Of a stretch of DNA of 64,000 nucleotides, positions 56,348-64,000 are shown one piece after another. The DNA is taken from positions 1,798,001 through 1,862,000 of the forward strand of contig NZ_AP024590.1 of assembly GCF_018323985.1 (NCBI RefSeq), read 5' to 3'. The stretch's first letter is position 1; each line of letters opens with the position of its first letter. The notes beneath the pieces are model-generated. The model did no database searches and was not told the DNA's origin. It saw only the letters and a list, made by a program, of their open reading frames with translations. Origin of the DNA: Enterobacter kobei. Lineage in GTDB: Bacteria; Pseudomonadota; Gammaproteobacteria; Enterobacterales; Enterobacteriaceae. The position numbers and the translations under genes were made by a program.

Positions 56348-59293
56348 ATGGCAGGTGAGAAGAACGCCGGTAGCATCGTTTATGAAATCAGCGCTGACGT
56401 TGAGCCGCTATTGCAGGGCGGGAAACAGGCCATAGATGCTCTGGATAAACTGGATGCGGCAGCTCAGCAGTCCGGCAAAGGCATGGATAACCTCGACCAA
56501 AGCGCGTCACAAACCGGGTCAGCGTTTACTGAACTGGCCGGTTATGCCAATTCCATGGACAACCAACTTCGTAAGCTAAATACCAATGTCAGTGGTATAG
56601 CAAAAGCCATGGAAGAGGCTCGCAATGGCACGGGAGGCGCAAGCAACGAATTCAATCGCGCCCAGTCAATAATTGAGGCGCTTGGTAATCAGCTGGCGGT
56701 TCTGGATGAGGCACAGGAAAACGGGGCGCGTAGTGCCGCAGTACTCGCTGCACAACTTCGCGCAGGTTCTAAAGCCAGCGATGAAGAAAAGCAAAAAATA
56801 GGTCAGTTAACCGGTCAGCTTTTCGACATGCAGCGAACAACACAGGCGTCAGCAGGCGGAAACAAAAACTGGAAATCAAGCCTACAGCAGACCGGTTATC
56901 AGGTTCAGGACTTCATCGTACAGGTTCAGGGCGGCCAATCGGCTTTAGTCGCTTTCTCTCAGCAGGGTTCGCAATTAGCAGGAGCATTTGGTCCGGGCGG
57001 AGCGGTTGTTGGCGCGGTCATTGCGTTGAGTACGGTTGTTGCAGGGACTTTAATTACCTCTCTCAACGGCGGTAAAAATGCGATAGATGCCCTTAAAGAT
57101 GCTGCCGAAGCTATGGATAAGGTCATCAGCATATCGCAGAACGGCGTGGCTGCCTTGTCAGACAAATATGCTTTTCTTGCCAAGACAAATGCCGAAGTCG
57201 CTACCCTGATGCGCAACCAGGCGCTTCTTGAGTACAACGAAGCGATCAATAAAATTCCTAAAGCAATCAGTGACGCCTCAGGTTCTCTGCTTTCTTTTGG
57301 CGATAAGGCTTTATCAGCATTTTCTGGTGGTTATGCATCAGTAGATGGTTTTAATGACCGCCTTGCGGCGCTGAATATCACCACTAACGACTATGCTAAG
57401 GCAATTAAACAAGCCTTCGGTGCTGGACAAGAGTTTAATGCCACCACACTCAGTATCGGTAACACCGTCGGCGCTGTAGCAGACAAGTTTGGCATTTCTG
57501 AGCAAAAGGCATTTGAGTTTAGTAAGCAACTTTCAGACATTGCTAAAAACCCGACACCAGAAGCGCTTCAACGCCTGGCGACAGAACTGCAAAACACGCA
57601 AAGTTCGACAGAGAAAGGCCAGACAGCACTTACTGCTTTTGTTGGCACCCTTGTTAATCTTTCGCGTGAAGCTGTGGTTGCGAAAGGTAATGTGGCAGCA
57701 CTGAAAGAGGAAACCGACAACCTTACCGCTGGTCAGAAGAACCTCATTAAGCAATCTGAGCGCAGCCTGGCTCTTTCAAAACTGCAGGGAGAAGCTCGCG
57801 CAAGGCTCCAGGCGCAATATGCAGCAGAGGATGCAGGGTTCTCAAAAGATGATCCGCACGCTAAGCAAATGGAGCAGGATGCAGCGGCAACATATGCAAA
57901 TACTGAAGCGCAGAAAAAGCTTAATTCTGAAAACAAAAAAGGAGCCTCTCAGGCTGAATCTATTGCCCAGAAGCTTGCAAATCTCAAGCAACAGTCAGAG
58001 CTTGCAGCAGACTCAACAAGCCAGTTAAGTCGCGAGCAAGCCATCCTCAACGCCCAGCAATCGCTTGGTAAGTCGGCTACACAGGCGCAGATAGACCTTG
58101 CCGGCCAGTACGCGGCGAAGAAATGGGATACTGCGAATGCCATTAAGGCACAAGCTGCCGCTGAGAAGCTGTTGCCGGAAGCTCGCGAGAACGCCAGCTA
58201 TAAGCAGGATGTTCAGGACCTGAATACCGCGCTGTCCGCCAAAAAAATCAGCCAAGAGCAGTATAACCAGACCTCTGAGCGACTTGAGGCAGAGCATCAG
58301 ACCAACCTTGCCAAAATCCGCGCGCAGCAGGCTGTTACACCGCAGCAGGATGCCGCGGGTAGTGTCGATCCTGTTCAGCAACTGGCTAATGAGAATGCCA
58401 GAAAGCTTGCTCTGATTCAGTCATTTGAACAGCAAGGCCTGATCACCCATCAGAACGCACTGGCTTTGCGGAATGCCGCCGACACCCAATACGAGCAGCA
58501 GAGAATCGCCGCTCAATGGGAGCTGTGGAGAAATCAGAGCATCGGGAATGAGATGCTTGCTGCCAGCTTTGAATCTCTGGCTGGCAACGCATCGAATGCG
58601 CTCACCGGCATCATCACAGGCAGCATGACGGCACAGGAAGCAATGCAGTCACTCGCCAGCAACGCACTCAACAGCCTGATCAACGGATTCGTTCAGATGG
58701 GCGTTGAGTGGGTTAAGTCGGCAATCATGGGGCAGACCGCTCAGATTGCAGCGACAGCGGCTACCACATCGGCAGCAGTTGCCGGTACAGCAACCACGAC
58801 GGCAGCCAGTGTTTCCTCGGCGGCAGTAACCACCGCAGCGTGGACGCCAGCGGCGCTTGTCGCGTCTATCGGCTCATTCGGTGGTGCTGTGGTGATTGGT
58901 CTTGGGGCCCTGGTGGCAGCCATGGCTGTTGGAAAGGGGCTGTCAGGGAAGCGCAAGAATGGCGGCCCGGTATCGGCAGGATCAATGTATCAGGTCGGCG
59001 AAGGTGGCATGCCGGAGATTTACCAGGCAAGCACTGGCAGGCAGTACATGATACCTGGTGACAACGGGCGGGTTATCAGCAACAAAGACATGTCGTCAGG
59101 TGGGGCTGGCAGCGGGGGGGTAATTGTGAACGTCAACAACTACACCAGCGCTGACGTGAAAACCAGAACGCGTACGGATAACGGTTCTCAGGTCATCGAT
59201 CTGTTTATTCAGGATGTAGAGACCGGCGGGCCCATGTCATCAACGCTGGAATCAACATACGGACTTTCACGCCAGGCAAACGGAGACTACTAA
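56348..59293 (+). CDS. Tail length tape measure protein
   Basis: This 981-aa protein is the largest tail gene, with long helical segments, a hydrophobic Ala/Thr-rich stretch near residues 795-865 (AQIAATAATTSAAVAGTATT; GGAVVIGLGALVAAMAVGKG) and a prophage tail-measure N-terminal region. Its length sets tail length. It overlaps the next gene by 1 bp. Confidence 0.9.
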   Translation: MAGEKNAGSIVYEISADVEPLLQGGKQAIDALDKLDAAAQQSGKGMDNLDQSASQTGSAFTELAGYANSMDNQLRKLNTNVSGIAKAMEEARNGTGGASNEFNRAQSIIEALGNQLAVLDEAQENGARSAAVLAAQLRAGSKASDEEKQKIGQLTGQLFDMQRTTQASAGGNKNWKSSLQQTGYQVQDFIVQVQGGQSALVAFSQQGSQLAGAFGPGGAVVGAVIALSTVVAGTLITSLNGGKNAIDALKDAAEAMDKVISISQNGVAALSDKYAFLAKTNAEVATLMRNQALLEYNEAINKIPKAISDASGSLLSFGDKALSAFSGGYASVDGFNDRLAALNITTNDYAKAIKQAFGAGQEFNATTLSIGNTVGAVADKFGISEQKAFEFSKQLSDIAKNPTPEALQRLATELQNTQSSTEKGQTALTAFVGTLVNLSREAVVAKGNVAALKEETDNLTAGQKNLIKQSERSLALSKLQGEARARLQAQYAAEDAGFSKDDPHAKQMEQDAAATYANTEAQKKLNSENKKGASQAESIAQKLANLKQQSELAADSTSQLSREQAILNAQQSLGKSATQAQIDLAGQYAAKKWDTANAIKAQAAAEKLLPEARENASYKQDVQDLNTALSAKKISQEQYNQTSERLEAEHQTNLAKIRAQQAVTPQQDAAGSVDPVQQLANENARKLALIQSFEQQGLITHQNALALRNAADTQYEQQRIAAQWELWRNQSIGNEMLAASFESLAGNASNALTGIITGSMTAQEAMQSLASNALNSLINGFVQMGVEWVKSAIMGQTAQIAATAATTSAAVAGTATTTAASVSSAAVTTAAWTPAALVASIGSFGGAVVIGLGALVAAMAVGKGLSGKRKNGGPVSAGSMYQVGEGGMPEIYQASTGRQYMIPGDNGRVISNKDMSSGGAGSGGVIVNVNNYTSADVKTRTRTDNGSQVIDLFIQDVETGGPMSSTLESTYGLSRQANGDY

Positions 59294-59775
59294 TGGCAGA
59301 TGTAAAATACCCGCCATTCCTGCCGCTTCCTCAGCGTGCAAACATGAACATGACACAGGATACCAGCTTCAGGCAAAGCAATCCTGCAGTTGGTCCTGCG
59401 GTGTTCACCCCGATAACCACTGACCTGAAAACAACCTGGAATATTAACTGGATTTTCACCCTTGCTGAAGCAGAGCGTTTCAAGTCATGGCTCCGGTCGC
59501 CAACATATTGTAATCGTGGCCAGGTATGGTTCGACATTCCTGTTGATTTGGGCGATACCCAGGGCGTGCAGGTGCAGGAGGTTCACTTCATCACCATGCC
59601 GGTGCAGACCAGCAAGAATGGAAGCACTGTCACCTGGACGGCGGACATCATCTGTAATTTCATGAATGATATTACTGAAGACTACGACGACTGGATTGTT
59701 GGTGCCCAGCCAGGCGCTGGTTACTGGTATGACTTAATCGTTACGGAGATCCTTCCAGATGCCAACACTCCGTGA
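59293..59775 (+). CDS. Minor tail protein
   Basis: This 160-aa beta-rich protein (VFTPITTDLKTTWNINWIFT) lies in the slot of lambda gpM-like proteins. It overlaps both neighbours. The exact family was not identified. Confidence 0.7.
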   Translation: MADVKYPPFLPLPQRANMNMTQDTSFRQSNPAVGPAVFTPITTDLKTTWNINWIFTLAEAERFKSWLRSPTYCNRGQVWFDIPVDLGDTQGVQVQEVHFITMPVQTSKNGSTVTWTADIICNFMNDITEDYDDWIVGAQPGAGYWYDLIVTEILPDANTP

Positions 59776-60229
59776 ATGGAAAGAGCGCAGGCCGGCGTCA
59801 GACCTTAAGCAGACTGTTGTCTTTTCGCATTCTGCATTCGGTACTGACAGGCTGGTAAATAACCTGTTCGAACCCGCCACATTTAACGGTCAGGTATACC
59901 AGCCAACCAGGTTCGATTTCTCTGAACCTGCACAGGATGGAACAACCACGCTCAATGCAACGATTACTTTCGCTTCGCTATCTCAGGACATAAAGCAACG
60001 GTTGAAACTGTGGCGCGGTCCAGCGCGCATGGAGCCGATCCTCTTCCGCTACGACATCTGGGAAAACATAGGCGACACAGCACCCCTTAAGACGTATTCA
60101 ATGTATGTACGGGATGTGGCCGCCGCCGCTGAAAACGTTTCTGTTACGGTGGGGATGACAAACCCTCTTACCGTGGCCACAAGCATTATCTATACCGTCG
60201 AACTGTATCCCGGTCTGAGTAATATCTGA
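59759..60229 (+). CDS. DUF1833-type minor tail protein
   Basis: This 156-aa protein (FEPATFNGQVYQPTRFDFSE; LKLWRGPARMEPILFRYDIW) matches the pattern of DUF1833 proteins that correspond to lambda gpL-like tail-tip components. Confidence 0.75.
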   Translation: MPTLREWKERRPASDLKQTVVFSHSAFGTDRLVNNLFEPATFNGQVYQPTRFDFSEPAQDGTTTLNATITFASLSQDIKQRLKLWRGPARMEPILFRYDIWENIGDTAPLKTYSMYVRDVAAAAENVSVTVGMTNPLTVATSIIYTVELYPGLSNI

Positions 60230-60621
60230 TGAATAAATTTGAATTTATCCGGAAGGTTAATTCACTTCCGTGGGCTGATCGCGCGTGTAGTTTTGATGCA
60301 GTGGACTGCTGGGGATTAGTCGTTCTTTACTTTCGCCATGTATCAGGAATCGAAATACATCAGACGCCGGATTACGAGGCCGGTGAAGATTTCATCACAT
60401 GCTACGAAGGCGATCGAATTTTCTGGAGAGCTGGCTCTCGTGAGGATGGGCACATTGCTGTGTTCTATCGAGGAGGGCGGCCAGATCATGTCGGTATCGT
60501 GATCGGGAGTAATCGCTGTCTGCATTCCCGCGGTGAAGGTGAGGGCGTTCGGATTGACCCGCTTCCTGTACTTGAAAGAGCATTCACGAAAACGGAGTTC
60601 CTGCAGTATGACGACATTTGA
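60229..60621 (+). CDS. NlpC/P60-family tail protein
   Basis: This 130-aa protein has the catalytic cysteine in DCWGLVVLYF (Cys27), histidines in PDHVGIVIG (His87) and LHSRGEG (His99). Such domains correspond to lambda gpK and may cut peptide cross-links at DNA entry. It overlaps the J-like gene by 14 bp. Confidence 0.88.
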   Translation: MNKFEFIRKVNSLPWADRACSFDAVDCWGLVVLYFRHVSGIEIHQTPDYEAGEDFITCYEGDRIFWRAGSREDGHIAVFYRGGRPDHVGIVIGSNRCLHSRGEGEGVRIDPLPVLERAFTKTEFLQYDDI

Positions 60622-63115
60622 AATCCAGCGTCTACCAGGCGCGCCAAAACAACGCGGACAAATCGAGCCTGGTCAGCGTATGGTTGACTGGCTGAATGGT
60701 CAGAAGCTGCATAATTCGGTAATCGTGAAGCTCAATGGCAAGGAGTTAGGTGACGATTTTGATATCGGTTACCGACTCATGGTTGATGATCACCTGTCAG
60801 TGTTTGATCAGCCTCAGAATATGGGAGGCATTAAAGACCTGATTAAGCTTTCTGCACCATGGGAAGCACTCAACCCTATTAAGCTGACCAAGAAGGCCAT
60901 GGCAGCGCTGCAGAAGACACTTGTAGGAGATATCAAGAAAACCCCTTCAGTCGCAACCGGCGAGTCTCCTAACAACGATTTAACCGGGCAGACAAACGTT
61001 GCCAGGCTGTATAAGGGGCGCCCTAACATTTACGGACAAGTGCGCTCTTACCCAGACCTAATCCAGGAATCACTTTTCGAGTACATCAATAACAAGAAAT
61101 TCGTCACTGAATTCATGGAAGTAGGCTATGGACGCTATGGCATCTCGTCTGTCAGATATTCAGAATCGTCATTCACCGCGATGGCCGGAGCCAGTTATCA
61201 GATTTTCCAGCCAGGGCAGATAATCGGCACGATTAACGAAGGGTATGCGTTTGATGATGTCGACGGGCAAGAACTTCCCGGGCTGAATGAAGATACCGGC
61301 GCTATCAAACTGCAGGCTACGACAAACAGCATAGTCCAGGGCACGTATGCCGGCGGGCAGATTTCAGTAAAAATCGTCAAAAACGCATCATTTGATTATT
61401 TCTTCGATGCAGTGAAGCCTCTGTCAGTAACATTCGTAATCAACGTCACCTACGCTACTGCATCTGGTTCAGTTACGAAAAATATTACCGTTACTGGCCA
61501 GCTCATTAGTGCCACCCTGACCAATGATGGCGCGGTGATAAACCCGGTTCAGTGGTATACGTTTGTCTTTAGCGATCTGGGCGGCAATGACATCATCGAT
61601 ACGCCAGCAAACGCCACTATTAACACGACATACTTCCAGATTACAGAATATGAAGGGACTATCGTCGGCCCGTTCTTCTCTGCAGTTGAATCAACTTACC
61701 TCTGGTTCCATCTGTCCGGGAACATCGGAGGAGGGAAAAATAACCCGGTTATCATTTCCTGGTGGAAAGTCGATGACGACAACAACATCGTGCCGGGTAC
61801 ACAGGAGACAATGCGGGTAATTATCAGTAATACCAGCAGCAGTCAGGATTATGTCTACTACACGTTTAAAGTCGCGCCAGCGGCTGGCAAGGCTCGTTAT
61901 GCATTCACCTTGAAGCGTGACAATAACTCAAACTCCAGCTCAGCACTGTATGTCCTGGCTGCTCACGCAATCAACGTCAGGACGAATGTCGTTTATCCTG
62001 ATGACACGCTGGTTAAGCTGACCGTGCAGGAAACTGAGTTCGCTTCAGGAAGCAAAGACAGGAAATACAACCTTCTTGCCCAGCGCCAGGTCATCTCATA
62101 CAACCGAACTACTGGTGCAGTTGACTACACGCTGCGGTCCTCGCGTTCGTTTGCTGATGCTGTTCTGCATGAGTGGGTTGTTGTCGCTAAACAGGACGTT
62201 AATCGCCTGGACCTTCCAACGCTATATGCCATCGCTGACAGCATTTCAAATACGCAGCTAAGTTTCTTCGATTACACCTTCTCAGACTCGAAACAGTCTC
62301 TCGGTGAGCGTATTCAGGTCATCTGTAACGCTGCTCGCGTAGACATCAACTGGATCGGCGACATGCTGACGTTCTGGCGTGACGAGAAGGTGGACGTGCC
62401 GTCCGCTGTCTTTGGACGCAGCAACATGTTCTGGGATGGGTTCAAAATTGGCTATTCCATGAGCCTGCCAAACGGATATGACGGCATCACTCTGGATTAT
62501 GTCGATCCACGCACGAATAAGAAGGCATATATCTACCTGCAGGTTAGTAGCTCCGGAATTAGCGAGGTAACTACTCAGACCGAAAATGCAATGACAGTTA
62601 GTCTGTCAGGGGGCAGGGACGTCACGCAGGCGCGCAATAGAGCATGGCTGGAAGCCAACAGGCTGGTTCAGTCACGCATGAGCATGACGGTAAAAGTTTT
62701 CGAAACAACACAGGTTGTACGTGGCGCGGTGGTTCAGTGCCCAGATATGTACGACAACGCGCAACAGACAGGATATCTGACCGGGCGCTCCGGAGATGTT
62801 TTTTCCACCTCTGAACGGCTGGAGTTTTCCGGCGATATGTGGGTCGTTATGACTGACAGTCTCGGCAACTTCCATGGGCGCTACCGGGCTTATGCAGTCA
62901 ATGGCAATCAAAAAGCATTCACAGCTGCCGCTGAAGCATTCGACCTGAATATCTACGATGGCAGGACTGTACAAACACCATCGCGGTATTTCATGTCCAG
63001 CAGTGAAGAACTCAATTCCACACTCTGGCGCGTAGAGTCGTCGAAACCAAATGGAGATGACACCCAGACGCTTTCTCTCGTTGAATACACCGACGACATC
63101 TACCTGAACGACTAA
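60608..63115 (+). CDS. Tail tip / host specificity protein (gpJ/TipJ-like)
   Basis: This 835-aa central tail-tip protein has the N-terminal motif TTFEIQRLPGAPKQRGQIEP, a middle part with MFWDGFKIGYSMSLPNGYDG and a fibronectin/OB-like C-terminal half. It forms the tail hub and helps host recognition. The start at 60608 is inside the NlpC gene. The tailspike gene follows after 64 bp. Confidence 0.85.
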   Translation: MTTFEIQRLPGAPKQRGQIEPGQRMVDWLNGQKLHNSVIVKLNGKELGDDFDIGYRLMVDDHLSVFDQPQNMGGIKDLIKLSAPWEALNPIKLTKKAMAALQKTLVGDIKKTPSVATGESPNNDLTGQTNVARLYKGRPNIYGQVRSYPDLIQESLFEYINNKKFVTEFMEVGYGRYGISSVRYSESSFTAMAGASYQIFQPGQIIGTINEGYAFDDVDGQELPGLNEDTGAIKLQATTNSIVQGTYAGGQISVKIVKNASFDYFFDAVKPLSVTFVINVTYATASGSVTKNITVTGQLISATLTNDGAVINPVQWYTFVFSDLGGNDIIDTPANATINTTYFQITEYEGTIVGPFFSAVESTYLWFHLSGNIGGGKNNPVIISWWKVDDDNNIVPGTQETMRVIISNTSSSQDYVYYTFKVAPAAGKARYAFTLKRDNNSNSSSALYVLAAHAINVRTNVVYPDDTLVKLTVQETEFASGSKDRKYNLLAQRQVISYNRTTGAVDYTLRSSRSFADAVLHEWVVVAKQDVNRLDLPTLYAIADSISNTQLSFFDYTFSDSKQSLGERIQVICNAARVDINWIGDMLTFWRDEKVDVPSAVFGRSNMFWDGFKIGYSMSLPNGYDGITLDYVDPRTNKKAYIYLQVSSSGISEVTTQTENAMTVSLSGGRDVTQARNRAWLEANRLVQSRMSMTVKVFETTQVVRGAVVQCPDMYDNAQQTGYLTGRSGDVFSTSERLEFSGDMWVVMTDSLGNFHGRYRAYAVNGNQKAFTAAAEAFDLNIYDGRTVQTPSRYFMSSSEELNSTLWRVESSKPNGDDTQTLSLVEYTDDIYLND

Positions 63116-63179
63116 CCAGCATATAAACAACAGGCTTCGGGTATACCCCGAGGCGTCTTCACGTCTATAAGAGATAAAA

Positions 63180-64000
63180 ATGGCCGATTCATACGCAAAC
63201 ATCCCGGTTCCAACTCCGACGCAAAACCCCGTACCAAGCTCTGATATTCGCGATCATGTATTTGGCGGAGCGAAAATTGACGAGTTTGTCACCTCACTAT
63301 CTCAGCAATATATCGATCGTTTTGGAACAGCGCATTACACGCTTGAAGGACTTAAAAATCTGGTACTGCAGCAAATTTACAACCTCGGATGGAGTCTCGC
63401 GGGGTCTTTCCAGGTAGGTGGTACTGTGACGTCTGCAGGTGACCTGTTACAGGATGAGAGTACAGATATTTGGTACCGTTGGGATGACCTGGAGACATTA
63501 CCAAAAAGTGTCCCGCCAGGTTCTACCCCATCTTCTGCTGGCGGGACTGGTGATGGGAAATGGCAGCCTGTTGATGTTAGTGATATTCTTCGTAGACAAA
63601 TATCAGATCCTGATGGTGCGGTAAAATACCCTGAGCTTCAGATTGCGCGCTGGAGAGATGAGGGAGATATTCGCGGCTGGGGTTGTATGTGTGATGGTGT
63701 AACAGTAGATACTGTTAACTTTCAGGCAGCAATAGAAGAAAATAAATTAACGGGAAAACCGTGCATAGTTCCTGCTGGCACAACATTAACCGGCCCGCTT
63801 ACGCTTTATTCAAAAACAACAATCAGAGGACAGGGGCAGGAGAGAACTAAACTCAGGTTGTTGGCTGGATCAGTAAATGCGTTACTCTATGGTGCCAACT
63901 CTAATTCTCTTTGGGGTTCTAACTCGTTACTGGGTGAGGATGGAATTATTGTTGAAAATCTTACCATTGATGCTGATAAAGCAAATAGCCCTAATGGCTC
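63180..64000 (+). CDS. Tailspike / tail fibre, depolymerase-type (partial)
   Basis: The first 273 codons are visible and the gene runs off the window. The N-terminal anchor (FGTAHYTLEGLKNLVLQQIY; PPGSTPSSAGGTGDGKWQPV) is of the kind that precedes capsule or O-antigen depolymerases. A right-handed beta-helix begins (WGCMCDGVTVDTVNFQAAI; IVPAGTTLTGPLTLYSKTTI). It probably recognises and cuts surface polysaccharide; the substrate is unknown. Confidence 0.82.
   Translation, partial: MADSYANIPVPTPTQNPVPSSDIRDHVFGGAKIDEFVTSLSQQYIDRFGTAHYTLEGLKNLVLQQIYNLGWSLAGSFQVGGTVTSAGDLLQDESTDIWYRWDDLETLPKSVPPGSTPSSAGGTGDGKWQPVDVSDILRRQISDPDGAVKYPELQIARWRDEGDIRGWGCMCDGVTVDTVNFQAAIEENKLTGKPCIVPAGTTLTGPLTLYSKTTIRGQGQERTKLRLLAGSVNALLYGANSNSLWGSNSLLGEDGIIVENLTIDADKANSPNG

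Larger units (their letters stand above)
21192..64000. mobile_element. Lambdoid siphovirus prophage (right end not in window)
   Basis: This continuous block has integration, early leftward, immunity, replication, nin, Q, lysis, head and tail modules in lambdoid order. The regulatory core (N, nutL/nutR, CI, Cro, OL/OR, CII, OOP, O, P, Q) is lambda-type. The morphogenesis genes (DUF2280 and DUF1073 families) are not those of lambda. All modules read so far look intact except one nonsense-interrupted nin-region gene. At least 42.8 kb is present. Confidence 0.95.

Overview
The window is a stretch of enterobacterial chromosome (about 1-21.2 kb) followed by most of a lambdoid prophage that runs off the right edge (about 21.2-64.0 kb). 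The chromosomal gene order (tRNA-Asn, mtfA, tRNA-Ser, OmpC-type porin, vsr, yedA, yedI, dgcQ, yedP, DsrA RNA, yodD, dsrB, rcsA, then fliR to fliE) matches the E. coli neighbourhood. The protein sequences differ enough to suggest a related genus, such as the Enterobacter/Lelliottia/Leclercia group, rather than E. coli itself. That genus guess is an inference.

Chromosomal part. The flagellar genes form a minus-strand block, fliF-G-H-I-J-K and then fliL-M-N-O-P-Q-R, with fliE divergent from fliF. They encode the MS ring, rotor/C ring, export ATPase complex, hook-length ruler and export gate. The rcsA/dsrB/DsrA/yodD cluster upstream belongs to capsule and stress regulation. vsr has no dcm next to it, and a candidate small RNA lies between vsr and the porin, where E. 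coli has rseX.

Prophage, left arm (minus strand, early leftward operon). The integrase sits directly against the 3' end of fliE. It is followed by excisionase, small early genes, an MT-A70 methyltransferase, an HNH-like protein, SSB, a Rad52-family annealing protein, and a clear lambda-type N protein with a nutL site. The immunity region is strikingly lambda-like: OL/pL, a CI repressor, three OR operators with pR and pRM, Cro, nutR, CII with a pRE site, and an OOP-like antisense RNA. In place of lambda rexAB there is an orphan ParA-type ATPase behind a repeat-rich control region, plus a BamE-like lipoprotein and a tiny membrane protein.

Prophage, right arm (plus strand). O and P replication genes come first, with 12-bp iterons inside O. 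A nin region follows (Ren-like, NinX, NinB, NinE-like, DUF1364, RusA), then an enlarged Q antiterminator with pR'/tR'. Next are three phage tRNAs (CAU, Phe-GAA, Thr-UGU), holin, GH19 endolysin, Rz/Rz1 and a Rha regulator. The Rha gene is preceded by a leader with the hallmarks of a C4-type antisense RNA. The rest is a siphovirus head and tail module: terminase, portal, MuF-like protein, maturation protease, capsid, connectors, tail tube with an Ig-like domain, tape measure, NlpC/P60 protein, and a J-like tip protein. It ends in a tailspike with a beta-helix-type start that is cut by the window edge.

Working together: N and the two nut sites would drive early transcription, CI/Cro/CII/OOP would set the lysis-lysogeny choice, and Q would open the late operon from pR' through the tRNAs into lysis and morphogenesis. 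The main objects for follow-up are the ParA/repeat locus in the rex position and the C4-rha control element.
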